Part shown: positions 1-6,968 of the stretch, one piece after another
How the letters are laid out: each line of letters starts with the position of its first letter
Position numbering within the stretch: position 1 is the first letter of the stretch
Origin: DASZZY01 sp036260395
Lineage (GTDB): Bacteria > Actinomycetota > UBA4738 > CALAEC01
Direction: 5' to 3'
NCBI GenBank assembly: GCA_036260395.1
Contig: DASZZY010000086.1
Span: 1-11,168, forward strand
DNA: 11,168 nt
Made by a program: the position numbers and the translations under genes
The notes under the pieces: generated by a model
Seen by the model: the letters and a program-made list of their open reading frames with translations, nothing else
The model's database searches: none
Told to the model about the DNA's origin: nothing

Positions 1-422
1 TCGTCGCCGAAGTCCAGCGACCACGAGGAGATGACGCCGTCGGGGTCGTCAGATCCCGAGCCGTCGAAGCTCACCGTGAGCGGCGCGTCGCCGGAGGTGG
101 GGTCCGCGCCGAGGTCGGCCACCGGGGGCTGGTTCGGGGGCTCGTTCACCGTGATGCTCACCGAGTCGGTGTCGGTGTCCCCGTCGTCGTCGGTCACCGT
201 CAGGGTGGCGGTGTAGGTCCCGGGCTCGGTGTAGGTGTGGCCCAGCGAGCTCGGCGGGGCCCCCTGGTCCGAGGTGGAGTCCTCGTCGCCGAAGTCCAGC
301 GACCACGAGGAGATGACGCCGTCGGGGTCGTCAGATCCCGAGCCGTCGAAGCTCACCGTGAGCGGCGCGTCGCCGGAGGTGGGGTCCGCGCCGAGGTCGG
401 CCACCGGGGCCTGGTTCGGGGG
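1..422 (-). repeat. Tandem near-identical PKD-encoding repeat, 282-bp period
   Basis: Positions 1-140 and 283-422 match over 140 bp with one difference seen (G at 128, C at 410). The period of 282 bp equals 94 codons, so the reading frame is kept. One unit encodes NQAPVADLGADPTSGDAPL onward, the next NQPPVADLG onward. The first unit (about 135-416) is complete and the second is cut by the window edge, so more copies may lie to the left. Such low divergence suggests recent duplication or gene conversion. Confidence 0.9.
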
Positions 423-2090
423 CGGCTCCTCCTCGACGGTCCAGGAATAGGTGTCCGCAGCGCCCACGTTCCCGAGCGTGTCACTGGCCCGAGCCGCGAA
501 GACGTGCGAGCCGAGACCCACGTTGAAGCTGTCGCCGCTCTCACACGTGGAGAACGGGCCGCTGTCGATGGAGCAGGCGAAGCCATCGACGTCCGCGTCC
601 GGGGAGGAGAACTCGAACGTCGCCGTCGTCTCCGTGGTCGGGTCGTCGGGACCCGAGTCGATCGTCACCGCCGGGCCGGTGGCGTCGATCGCCCACGTCC
701 AAACCGCGGTGTTCTCCTCGTTCCCCGCGAGGTCGGTCGCGCCCACCATGAACGTGTGGCTGCCGTCCGCGAGCCCCTGATAGCTCCGCGGCGACTCGCA
801 CGGGGTGAACTCCCCGGCGTCGAGCTTGCACCGGAACTCCTGGACCGGCTCGTTCGCCGCGAACGTGAACGTCGCGTCGCGGCTGTTCGTCAGCTCGTCG
901 GGACCGCCGAGGATCGACGTCTGCGGCTCCACCGTGTCGATCGTCCACGAGTACACGGCCGGAGTGGCATCGACGTTGTTCGCCGCGTCTCGGGCCCGGA
1001 CCGCGAAGGTGTGCCCGCCGTCGTCGAAGCTGTAGGCGTGGGGCGAAGCGCAAGCCTGGAACGCCTCGTCACCGAACGCGCACTCGAACGTCGAGCCGTT
1101 CTCGGTCGCCAGGAACCGGAACTCGCCTGAGGACGAGTTGTCGGGGTCCGGCGGGAACTGCGTGATGAAGGTATTGGGCGCCGTGGTGTCCCCTGGCGGT
1201 GGCGGTGGAGGAGGCGGCGGCGGCGGGTCGCCGTCGCCGTTCGGGGTGTCGCCGTCGTTGCCGCCGTCGCCGGGGTTCCCCTCGCTCGGCGTGCCAACCG
1301 GCGTGATGTCGACGCCCAGGATGTCGCCCGGGTCCTCGCCGTCCTGGTCCGGCCCTTCATCGTCCTCGGGCTCGTCGCCCTCGCCGAGGACTTCCTCAAC
1401 GCCGCACTCGTCGGTCCCGGCCTCGTTGAACTCGCACAGCCACTCGTCGAACATCTCGGCGGTGATCGGGAGCACCGGTCCGAGGTTGCCGTCGCTGTCG
1501 GCGACGACGAACTCGCCGGCCCGGACGACGACGACCTCGCCGTTTTCTCCCGTCACCCGGACAGCTCCCTCGAGGACCCCGATCAGGTACGAGATGCTGC
1601 CGTCGTCCTCGATGACCCTCTGGGTGAAGTAGACCGTGCCAACCACGGACGCCACGGCGTTCGGCGTGGCGAGCTCCACGCTGCTGTCCGATCCCGTGAG
1701 CTCGGTGATCCGATTGAACGTCCGGCCGCCGTCCTGGCTGGCCCGGATGATCTTGCTGCCCGGCGAAGCCGGGATGCTCGCCAGCTCGCGCAGCGTGAAC
1801 GTCGTGTCGTAGTCGAGGCGCGTGGTGCTCCCGTCGAAGTAGGCGATCTCCGCGCGGCCGTCGCTCTCGGTCCGGACGGTGTCGCCCTGCTGGAGGCTCA
1901 TCCCGTCCTGGGCGGGCTCGAACCCGGCCTGCCCCTGACGCAGCTCGACGGCTCCGGCGAGGACCCGAAGCGTGGCGAACTCCCGGGCCTTGGCCGGACC
2001 GGCGGACAGGACCAGGATCGTGGCGGTCACGGCGACGGCCAGGGCCAGAACGCCGGACGTGAGCCACGCCTGCTTCGCGCGCAGGCTCAA
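1..2090 (-). CDS. Secreted FecR-domain protein with Ig-like and PKD repeats (3' end outside window)
   Basis: Large exported protein, 696 codons visible; the C-terminus lies beyond the left edge. Residues 1-35 look like a signal peptide ending in AKA before RE. Residues about 38-198 are a FecR-type domain (GDTVRTESDGRAEI, LATPNAVASVVGT, GVLEGAVRV motifs). An acidic Asp/Glu/Gly-rich linker (about 233-288) and 11 consecutive prolines (289-299) follow. Next come three Ig-like repeats of about 85 residues (roughly 302-387, 388-471, 472-556), each with a Cys pair (F-E-C / F-x-C) and a HTF-VRA-D-AGN-like end, as often seen in actinobacterial secreted proteins. PKD repeats begin at 559 and 653. The TTG start is chosen because it sits 7-10 nt after a purine-rich GGGGAGAGGGGG and gives a complete signal peptide; no better in-frame start was seen nearby. 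FecR proteins often work with ECF sigma factors, but none is visible here. An extracellular structural, adhesive or sensing role is inferred; the function is unknown. Confidence 0.85.
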   Translation of the reverse strand, partial: MSLRAKQAWLTSGVLALAVAVTATILVLSAGPAKAREFATLRVLAGAVELRQGQAGFEPAQDGMSLQQGDTVRTESDGRAEIAYFDGSTTRLDYDTTFTLRELASIPASPGSKIIRASQDGGRTFNRITELTGSDSSVELATPNAVASVVGTVYFTQRVIEDDGSISYLIGVLEGAVRVTGENGEVVVVRAGEFVVADSDGNLGPVLPITAEMFDEWLCEFNEAGTDECGVEEVLGEGDEPEDDEGPDQDGEDPGDILGVDITPVGTPSEGNPGDGGNDGDTPNGDGDPPPPPPPPPPPGDTTAPNTFITQFPPDPDNSSSGEFRFLATENGSTFECAFGDEAFQACASPHAYSFDDGGHTFAVRARDAANNVDATPAVYSWTIDTVEPQTSILGGPDELTNSRDATFTFAANEPVQEFRCKLDAGEFTPCESPRSYQGLADGSHTFMVGATDLAGNEENTAVWTWAIDATGPAVTIDSGPDDPTTETTATFEFSSPDADVDGFACSIDSGPFSTCESGDSFNVGLGSHVFAARASDTLGNVGAADTYSWTVEEEPPPNQAPVADLGADPTSGDAPLTVSFDGSGSDDPDGVISSWSLDFGDEDSTSDQGAPPSSLGHTYTEPGTYTATLTVTDDDGDTDTDSVSITVNEPPNQPPVADLGADPTSGDAPLTVSFDGSGSDDPDGVISSWSLDFGD

Positions 2091-2364
2091 AGCCGAGCCC
2101 CCTCTCCCCTCAAAATGGTCCTCCCCATCCGTCGACGCGCGCCCGGGCGAGGCACCTCGCCGCTCGGCTGGATGCGTCACGCCCGCCGTCGTGCCGACGG
2201 CCCGCATACCATACCCGAAATGGCCGGCTTTCGCCCGCTCCTCACGCTAGACCGCCGCAGGGCCGCCCGGCGGTGATGTTCGGCACCACGCCGATGTGAC
2301 GTTCGTCACCACGCCCCGCGCCGGACCAGCGTGACATGATGTGCCACCATTTCAGGGGGGAGCC
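2091..2364. promoter_or_regulatory. Divergent intergenic region with Crp-like dyad sites
   Basis: This 274-bp region separates two divergent genes and must hold the promoter of each. No coding sequence is supported in it. TGTGA-CGTTCG-TCACC at 2295-2310 matches 9 of 10 fixed bases of the Crp/GlxR-type pattern TGTGA-N6-TCACA. A second, weaker copy lies 23 bp upstream: 2273-2292 and 2296-2315 agree at 18 of 20 bases. A third loose dyad GTGACA-N5-TGCCAC is at 2331-2347, just before the ligase start. A 7-bp inverted repeat (GCCGTCG-TGC-CGACGGC) is at 2185-2201. The dyads lie nearer the ligase gene. The regulator is not identified, and no convincing -35/-10 pair was found. Confidence 0.5.
2354..2362 (+). 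promoter_or_regulatory. Ribosome binding site that fixes the ligase start
   Basis: AGGGGGGAG ends 2 nt before the GTG at 2365, with its G-rich core at a normal spacing. It lies inside the reading frame if the upstream GTG at 2341 were used, so 2365 is the preferred start. Confidence 0.7.
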
Positions 2365-3900
2365 GTGAGCACCGACGTGGAGCAGGTCGCCGCACCGCCC
2401 GACGACCGGTTCGAGACGCTTCAGAGGAAGCTCGTCCCGCTGTGGCGGTCGATCCGCGAGTTGAGCCAGGAAGAGCAGACGATCGTGGTGGTCCCGTCGA
2501 TCAACGTGGACACGAACGCGTCCGGCTCCGTGATCCAGGCCTACGAGGAGCGATTCCTGTTCCTGCTGTTCCTCCTCCGCCAGCCGCGCGCCCGCCTGGT
2601 GTACGTCACGTCGCAGCGGATCCTCCCAAGCATCGTCGACTACTACCTGGACCTGCTTCCCGGCGTGATCCCCAGCCAGGCCCGGCCCCGCCTGTTCCTC
2701 CCCTCGCCGCTCGACGGCTCTTCACGGCCGCTCACCGAGAAGCTGCTCGAGCGACCTCGGCTGCTGGAACGGATCCGGGCGCTGATCCCCGACCCGGACC
2801 GAGCTCACCTCGTGCCGTACAACACCACGGAGATGGAGCGGGACCTCGCGCTCCAGCTCGGCATCCCGATGTACGGGGCGGATCCCAAGCACTTCTTCCT
2901 CGGTACGAAGAGCGGATGCCGGCAGCTGTTCGAGGAGGAGGGCATCCCGCACCCGATGGGGTTCCAGAACCTGACCACGACCGAGGACGTGGTCACCGCG
3001 CTGGCCGCCATGCGCGCCCGCAGGCCCGACGTCCGGGGGGCGCTCGTGAAGCTCAACGAGGGCGTTTCGGGCGAGGGCAACGCGGTCGTCGAGCTCCGCG
3101 ACCTGCCGCCGCCCGGCGACCCAAGGGAGCGGGCGGCGCTCGAGGAACGCGTGCGCGCCATGTCGTTCGAGCTCGACGAGGTCACCTTCGAGGACTACGC
3201 CACGAAGCTCCGGACCCGGGGCGGCGTGGTCGAGGAGCGGATCGTCGGCGCCGAGGTGCGGAGCCCCAGCGTCCAGCTCCGCGTCACGCCGCTGGGCGAG
3301 GTGGAGCTGTTGTCCACGCACGACCAGATCCTCGGCGGGCCGAGCGGACAGAGCTACCTCGGCGCGCGCTTCCCCGCCGACCGCCCATACGCCCCGGCGA
3401 TCACCCGCGAGGCGGCGAAGGTCGGTGCCCGGCTGGCGCGCGAGGGCGTGATCGGGCGGTTCGCGCTGGACTTCGTCGTCGTGCGCGACGGCGGCGGCGC
3501 CTGGACGCCGTACGCCATCGAGCTCAACCTCCGGAAGGGCGGGACCACCCACCCGTTCCTCACGCTCCAGTTCCTGACCGACGGCCGCTACGACGCCGAG
3601 GCCGCGGCGTTCACCGCGCCGAGCGGCCGCACGAAGTGCTTCGTGGCAAGCGACCACGTCGAGGCCGAGACCTACCGGGGGCTGACGCCGGACGACCTCT
3701 TCGACATCGTCGTACGCCACGGGCTGCACTTCGACCAGTCGCGACAGACCGGCGTGGTGTTCCACATGATCAGCGCGCTCCCCGAGTACGGTCGCGTGGG
3801 CCTGACGGCGATCGGCGATTCACACGAGCAGGCCGACGACCTCTACGGGCGAACGGTGGCCGCCCTGGACGAGGAAACCAAGGGCGCGTGGGGGGTATGA
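2365..3900 (+). CDS. PGM1-like ATP-grasp peptide ligase (preATP-grasp family)
   Basis: 511 residues. The sequence resembles the ATP-grasp family of PGM1, the peptide ligase of pheganomycin biosynthesis in Streptomyces. A pre-ATP-grasp domain covers about 38-180 (VVVPSINVD, YEERFLFLLFLLRQPRARLVY, LTEKLLERPRLLERI, IPDPDRAHLV, GIPMYGADP, LGTKSG). The ATP-grasp core follows, with VKLNEGVSGEGN at 228-239 as nucleotide-binding loop, D369 in ALDFVV and the metal-binding E386-x-N388-x-R390 (ELNLRKGG). A C-terminal region to 511 completes it. Known members join a carboxylate to an amine through an acyl-phosphate intermediate using ATP; the substrates here are unknown. No signal peptide is seen, so it is probably cytosolic. 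The start at 2365 is set by AGGGGGGAG; 2341 is possible but would bury that site. No NRPS, RiPP precursor or other biosynthetic gene is nearby. A TetR gene follows after 16 bp, probably in the same operon. Family call is strong; the reaction is inferred. Confidence 0.87.
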   Translation: MSTDVEQVAAPPDDRFETLQRKLVPLWRSIRELSQEEQTIVVVPSINVDTNASGSVIQAYEERFLFLLFLLRQPRARLVYVTSQRILPSIVDYYLDLLPGVIPSQARPRLFLPSPLDGSSRPLTEKLLERPRLLERIRALIPDPDRAHLVPYNTTEMERDLALQLGIPMYGADPKHFFLGTKSGCRQLFEEEGIPHPMGFQNLTTTEDVVTALAAMRARRPDVRGALVKLNEGVSGEGNAVVELRDLPPPGDPRERAALEERVRAMSFELDEVTFEDYATKLRTRGGVVEERIVGAEVRSPSVQLRVTPLGEVELLSTHDQILGGPSGQSYLGARFPADRPYAPAITREAAKVGARLAREGVIGRFALDFVVVRDGGGAWTPYAIELNLRKGGTTHPFLTLQFLTDGRYDAEAAAFTAPSGRTKCFVASDHVEAETYRGLTPDDLFDIVVRHGLHFDQSRQTGVVFHMISALPEYGRVGLTAIGDSHEQADDLYGRTVAALDEETKGAWGV

Positions 3901-3916
3901 TGACCGAGGGTCAGTC

Positions 3917-4552
3917 ATGGGACTGCGCGCGGAACGCAAGCGGATCACGAAGAGCCCGGACCAGCGGCGGCAGGAGATCATGGACGCCGCGGTCCGGGTC
4001 TTCGCGAAGCGCGGCGTCCACGGCACGACGGTCGCCCACATCACCCAGGCGGCTCGCGTGGCGAAGGGGACCTTCTACCTCTACTTCGACTCGAAGGAGC
4101 ATCTGCTCGGCGCCCTGAAGGACCGGTTCGTCGATCAGTCGCTGGAGAAGGCCGGCGCCCTCCTGGAGCGCGTGGGGCGCGAGGACTGGTGGGCCCTGGT
4201 CGACACCGCCATCGAGTCGTTCGCCGACTTCATGCTCGAGCACCGCGACCTCCTCCACGTGTTCGTCCAGGAGGGCATCACCGAGCAGACCTCGGACGTG
4301 TTCGCGGAGTGCCACCGGAAGCTCGACATGATGTTCGCGGCGGGGATCCAGGCAGGCGTCGAGGCGGGCGCCTTCGAGACGAGCGACCCGCACATCACCG
4401 CTCAGATGATCCACAACGCCCTGGAGGGCACGATCGTCAACGCGATGCTCTACGGCGACGAGGTCGACCGGGATCGCATCGTCACGGCAGCCAAGGAGAC
4501 GGCCCACAAGATCCTGGCGCCCTCCGGCGCAACTACCCCTTCGTCCGCTTGA
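3917..4552 (+). CDS. TetR/AcrR-family transcriptional regulator
   Basis: 211 residues. The N-terminal TetR DNA-binding domain spans about 16-64: RRQEIMDAAVRVFAKRG, then a helix-turn-helix (TTVAHITQAARVAKGTFYLYF) and a SKEHLL end. The C-terminal helical part (about 65-200) would hold the ligand pocket and dimer interface; it has Trp-rich EDWWALVDTAIESFADFM and is not specific enough to name a ligand. The ATG is preceded by GAGGG with a 6-nt spacer. It lies 16 bp behind the ATP-grasp ligase gene on the same strand, so co-transcription and control of that operon are plausible. Its last 20 bases overlap the end of the opposing 49-codon gene. Length is normal for the family and nothing looks broken. 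Confidence 0.93.
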   Translation: MGLRAERKRITKSPDQRRQEIMDAAVRVFAKRGVHGTTVAHITQAARVAKGTFYLYFDSKEHLLGALKDRFVDQSLEKAGALLERVGREDWWALVDTAIESFADFMLEHRDLLHVFVQEGITEQTSDVFAECHRKLDMMFAAGIQAGVEAGAFETSDPHITAQMIHNALEGTIVNAMLYGDEVDRDRIVTAAKETAHKILAPSGATTPSSA

Positions 4553-4682
4553 GGTAGGCGACGATCCCCTGCGGTCCCTGGAGGACCGTGACCAGCTCCC
4601 AGCCGTCCTCCCCCCAGTTGTTCAGGATCTCCTGGGTGGCGTGCTCGATCAGCGGCACCGTCGCGTACTCCCACTTCGCCAT
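4533..4682 (-). CDS. Small MAKWEY-type protein (DUF4177-like), 49 aa
   Basis: 49 residues, MAKWEYATVPLIEHATQEIL at the start, then NNWGEDGWELVTVL and an AYLKRTKG end. This pattern (KWEY, W-G-DGWELV, YLKR) belongs to a small conserved family widespread in actinobacteria, including mycobacteria, and related to DUF4177. The function is not known. The start at 4682 is chosen because GGAGGG (4689-4694) is 6 nt upstream; an ATG at 4688 would abut that site. The NUDIX gene stops just upstream (TGA at 4685-4687) with a 2-nt gap, so the two are very likely co-translated. The 3' end overlaps the convergent tetR gene by 20 bp. No signal peptide or membrane segment is seen. The gene is short enough to be missed by automated callers. 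Confidence 0.82.
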   Translation of the reverse strand: MAKWEYATVPLIEHATQEILNNWGEDGWELVTVLQGPQGIVAYLKRTKG

Positions 4683-4684
4683 GG

Positions 4685-5263
4685 TCATCCCTCCTCGGTC
4701 CATCCCCCGGCCCTGAGGGCCTTGAGGAACGAGTGGACGATGCGGCCGGTCGCCCCCCACACGACATGGCCGTCGAGCTCGTACTGGAACCAGGTCGCGA
4801 ACCGGCCCATCGGGTCGGGGCCTCCCGCGGCCCGCTCGGTCTTCGTCAGGAGCGCCACCTCGATCTCCAGGACCTCCGCGATCTCCGCGGCGCTCGGCCG
4901 CATCTCCGGGCGGACGGCCAGCATGCCGACGTAGGGCACGATCACGTAGCCGGTGACGACGGTCTCGGTCGGCGGCAGCGCCCCGATCACCTCGACCTCC
5001 GACGGGGCGATCCCCAGCTCCTCCTCCGTCTCCCGCAGCGCCGTCGCGAGGAGGTCCGGGTCCTCCGCGTGCCGGACGCCGCCGGGGAACGAGATCTCTC
5101 CCTTGTGGTCGCGGACCGTGTCGCTCCGGCGGGTGAGGACGACGGCCGGCGACGGGAGGTCGACCACCGGGACCAGGACGCCGGCCTGGACCCCGGGAGG
5201 AAGCGGCGGGTCGGGCGCGGGCGGCGCCAGCGTGCCGCGGAGGGCCTCGGCGATGCCGGTCAC
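4685..5263 (-). CDS. NUDIX hydrolase, NudL/CoA pyrophosphatase type
   Basis: 192 residues. Residues 43-62 (LTRRSDTVRDHKGEISFPGG) match the signature in front of the NUDIX box in the NudL/CoA diphosphatase group, and the box continues as ALRETEEELGI (about 75-85), with R77-E78 and E80-E82 as likely metal-binding residues. As in NudL, spacing differs by one residue from the classical GX5EX7REUXEEXGU box. Family members hydrolyse coenzyme A or acyl-CoA to phosphopantetheine and 3',5'-ADP; that activity is inferred from similarity. A cytosolic protein is expected. The GTG start has no Shine-Dalgarno sequence but lies 6 nt behind a TACGAT box, which suggests a leaderless transcript. The gene is followed after 2 nt by the 49-aa protein and preceded by a 34-bp gap to a secreted-protein gene. 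Confidence 0.9.
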   Translation of the reverse strand: MTGIAEALRGTLAPPAPDPPLPPGVQAGVLVPVVDLPSPAVVLTRRSDTVRDHKGEISFPGGVRHAEDPDLLATALRETEEELGIAPSEVEVIGALPPTETVVTGYVIVPYVGMLAVRPEMRPSAAEIAEVLEIEVALLTKTERAAGGPDPMGRFATWFQYELDGHVVWGATGRIVHSFLKALRAGGWTEEG

Positions 5264-5269
5264 CCGGGC

Positions 5270-5275
5270 ATCGTA
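5270..5275 (-). promoter_or_regulatory. Putative -10 box for a leaderless NUDIX transcript
   Basis: On the minus strand TACGAT is followed by six bases (GCCCGG) and then the GTG start at 5263. TACGAT fits the TANNNT -10 pattern of actinobacteria, and +1 would fall at or next to the start codon. The -35 region is weak (CTGACG about 20 bp upstream). Confidence 0.5.
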
Positions 5276-5297
5276 GCGAAGGCCGGCGCCCGGCCCG

Positions 5298-6842
5298 TCA
5301 GACGTCCGAGACTCGGTTGACGACCTGGCGCCAGGCGAACGTTCCGACCGCCACCTGGTTCACGGTCCACACGTCGGCCGGGTCGACCGGGTCCCGGTTG
5401 ATGCCGTTGAAATCGCCCCACCGATCGGGTCCGGGGATGGCGTCGTAGGTGGCCTCGCCCGACCGGAGCAGCGCGACCTGGGCGGCGGTGCTCCCCGGAG
5501 GAACCGTGGCGACGTACGCGGAGAGGAACTCGCCCGCACCCGGCGCGCCGGCGCGACTGTAGGTGAAGAAGGCCGTCCCCTGTCCGTCGGTGGCCGGCAT
5601 GGGCCAGCCGGCGTCCCGCTGGGACGCGCCGATCACGCCCTTGCGGTCCAGCGATGGAGCCTTGAACGGCGACGGGTCGACGTCGTACCACCGGATCACC
5701 GATTCGATGTACCCGTCGCCGGTGGCCACATCCCGGCGGACGGCGTGGCCGGCGAGCAGCATCTGCCGGTCCGCGTCGTAGAACGCGCCGATCAGCCGGA
5801 GGTCGCCGGTGTCCCAGCAGGTGTCCGCGCTCCCGGCGCATGTCGTCGAGCCGCCTTCCTGGGTCCCGTACGGCGCCAGGCGCTGCTTGCCGACCTTAAC
5901 GGAGCGTTTCGTCAGCTTCAGCTTCCCGCCGGAGGTCTTGATCCGCCACACCACCACGCGGTTCCCGCACGTGCCGCCGCAGTCCACGTCCTGGAAGCTG
6001 AGCAGGAACTCGGTGGACGGCGCCCCGTCGGAGATCGTCACGGCCGGCTGGATCGTGAACCCCTTGAACCCCTGGGGATCGCGGGTCTGCTCCTGCGCGA
6101 AGACCCTGATCCCCGGGGTCTTCGTGCAGTCGAACAGCCGGCTCTTGGGCATGGCCAGTACCTGCGCGTAGCGGAAGCGGAACGGTGGGAACGTGAACTG
6201 GTTGGTGCTGACGTAGAGACGCTTGGCATCGAAGCCCACCGCCGGGTAGTCCGCCCAGAGCCGGGCCCCTCCCACGACCTGATCGCCGTCCAGGTTCCGG
6301 CGGCACCACGTCGTTGGGTCGTCCACGGTGGCCGCGGGCATCGACACGATCAGGATCCGCGACACCTTCGTGGCATCGTTCACCGCGAGGAACACCAGCA
6401 CGTACGCGTCGTGGTACGGGTCGTAGACCACCTTCGGGTCGAACACGAACGGCGGCAGGTTGGCGAACAGCGACTCCAGCTCGGCCGTCGGCAGGACCTG
6501 CGCCCCTGTGGCCTTGTCCCACAGCGCGTAGTGGACGTTGACGGCCGTCAGGACGTGGGCCGGACCGGCGGCGCCCGTGGGATCGGCCGGGGCAATCGTC
6601 CCGCTGAGGGCCTCGAACTCGAGCTCCTCCACGGGCACGGCGGCGCGGGCCGCGGGACGCGCGGCGGGCGCCCGCCGGCGGGCCGCGAGCTTCTCCTGGC
6701 GGAGCTCCGCTGGGGAGAGCCGGCCCCGGAGGGGGATGGACGCCCGTCGGTCGGGGGCCGATCGAGGGGACGGCTCGGCCGCCGTCGCCAGCGGGATCGC
6801 GGCGGCGACGAGGACGAGCGCGACGGCAGCTCGGGCGAACAC
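5298..6842 (-). CDS. Secreted protein, probable beta-propeller (sialidase-like fold), function unknown
   Basis: 514 residues with a signal peptide (1-21, cleavage after ATA). A basic Ala/Arg/Pro-rich stretch (about 52-69) follows. The main domain opens with IAPADPTGAAGPAHVLTAVN and ALWDKATG, and has DPKVVYDPYHDAYVL (136-150), WADYPAVGFDAKRLYVSTNQF (about 197-216) and near the C-terminus RWGDFNGINRDPVDPADVW. These resemble the D-TG-GP-H-VN opening, VxYD and RWGDY/DPTD motifs of secreted bacterial beta-propellers with a sialidase-like fold. Cysteines in DCGGTCGN and CAGSADTC could form disulfides outside the cell. Catalytic residues cannot be assigned and no substrate can be named. The GTG at 6842 lacks a Shine-Dalgarno sequence; a -35/-10 pair just upstream predicts a transcript starting near it. 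It lies 34 bp upstream of the NUDIX gene, without an evident functional link. Confidence 0.75.
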   Translation of the reverse strand: MFARAAVALVLVAAAIPLATAAEPSPRSAPDRRASIPLRGRLSPAELRQEKLAARRRAPAARPAARAAVPVEELEFEALSGTIAPADPTGAAGPAHVLTAVNVHYALWDKATGAQVLPTAELESLFANLPPFVFDPKVVYDPYHDAYVLVFLAVNDATKVSRILIVSMPAATVDDPTTWCRRNLDGDQVVGGARLWADYPAVGFDAKRLYVSTNQFTFPPFRFRYAQVLAMPKSRLFDCTKTPGIRVFAQEQTRDPQGFKGFTIQPAVTISDGAPSTEFLLSFQDVDCGGTCGNRVVVWRIKTSGGKLKLTKRSVKVGKQRLAPYGTQEGGSTTCAGSADTCWDTGDLRLIGAFYDADRQMLLAGHAVRRDVATGDGYIESVIRWYDVDPSPFKAPSLDRKGVIGASQRDAGWPMPATDGQGTAFFTYSRAGAPGAGEFLSAYVATVPPGSTAAQVALLRSGEATYDAIPGPDRWGDFNGINRDPVDPADVWTVNQVAVGTFAWRQVVNRVSDV

Positions 6843-6968
6843 GGGGCACGGAGGATGCCGGTTTCCCGGAACGGCGTCAATACGCCGTCCGTCCGAGATG
6901 TCCCGCCGTCACAGCACCCGCCGTCGAGCCGGGCGATCCGGAGGAGGTCCGGAGACGGGTGGAGCGTT
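6843..6968 (-). promoter_or_regulatory. Promoter region with inverted repeat before the secreted-protein gene
   Basis: On the minus strand, TTGACG (6880-6875) and CATCCT (6857-6852) are separated by 17 bp, and the GTG start at 6842 lies 9 nt after the -10. That spacing gives a leaderless or nearly leaderless message, in line with the absent Shine-Dalgarno site. A perfect 7-bp inverted repeat, ACGGCGT-CAAT-ACGCCGT at 6871-6888, covers the -35 and could be an operator. No coding sequence is seen in these 126 bp. The -10 is a poor match, so the promoter is tentative. Confidence 0.45.

Noticed and set aside
237..1130. Long open frame on the plus strand opposite the FecR/PKD gene
   Set aside because: It is an Arg/Val/Gly-rich shadow of the minus-strand gene in high-GC DNA and carries no recognisable domain.
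2185..2201. 7-bp hairpin as an intrinsic terminator
   Set aside because: No T-run follows on either strand, and it lies between two divergent genes where no transcript should end.
2341..2364. GTG at 2341 as the ligase start
   Set aside because: It would place the AGGGGGGAG ribosome site inside the coding sequence, and no such site precedes 2341.
2442..4118. 558-codon plus-strand frame overlapping the ligase and tetR genes
   Set aside because: Its Arg/Pro/Gly-rich composition and lack of motifs mark it as an out-of-frame read; the ligase and TetR motifs lie in the other frames.
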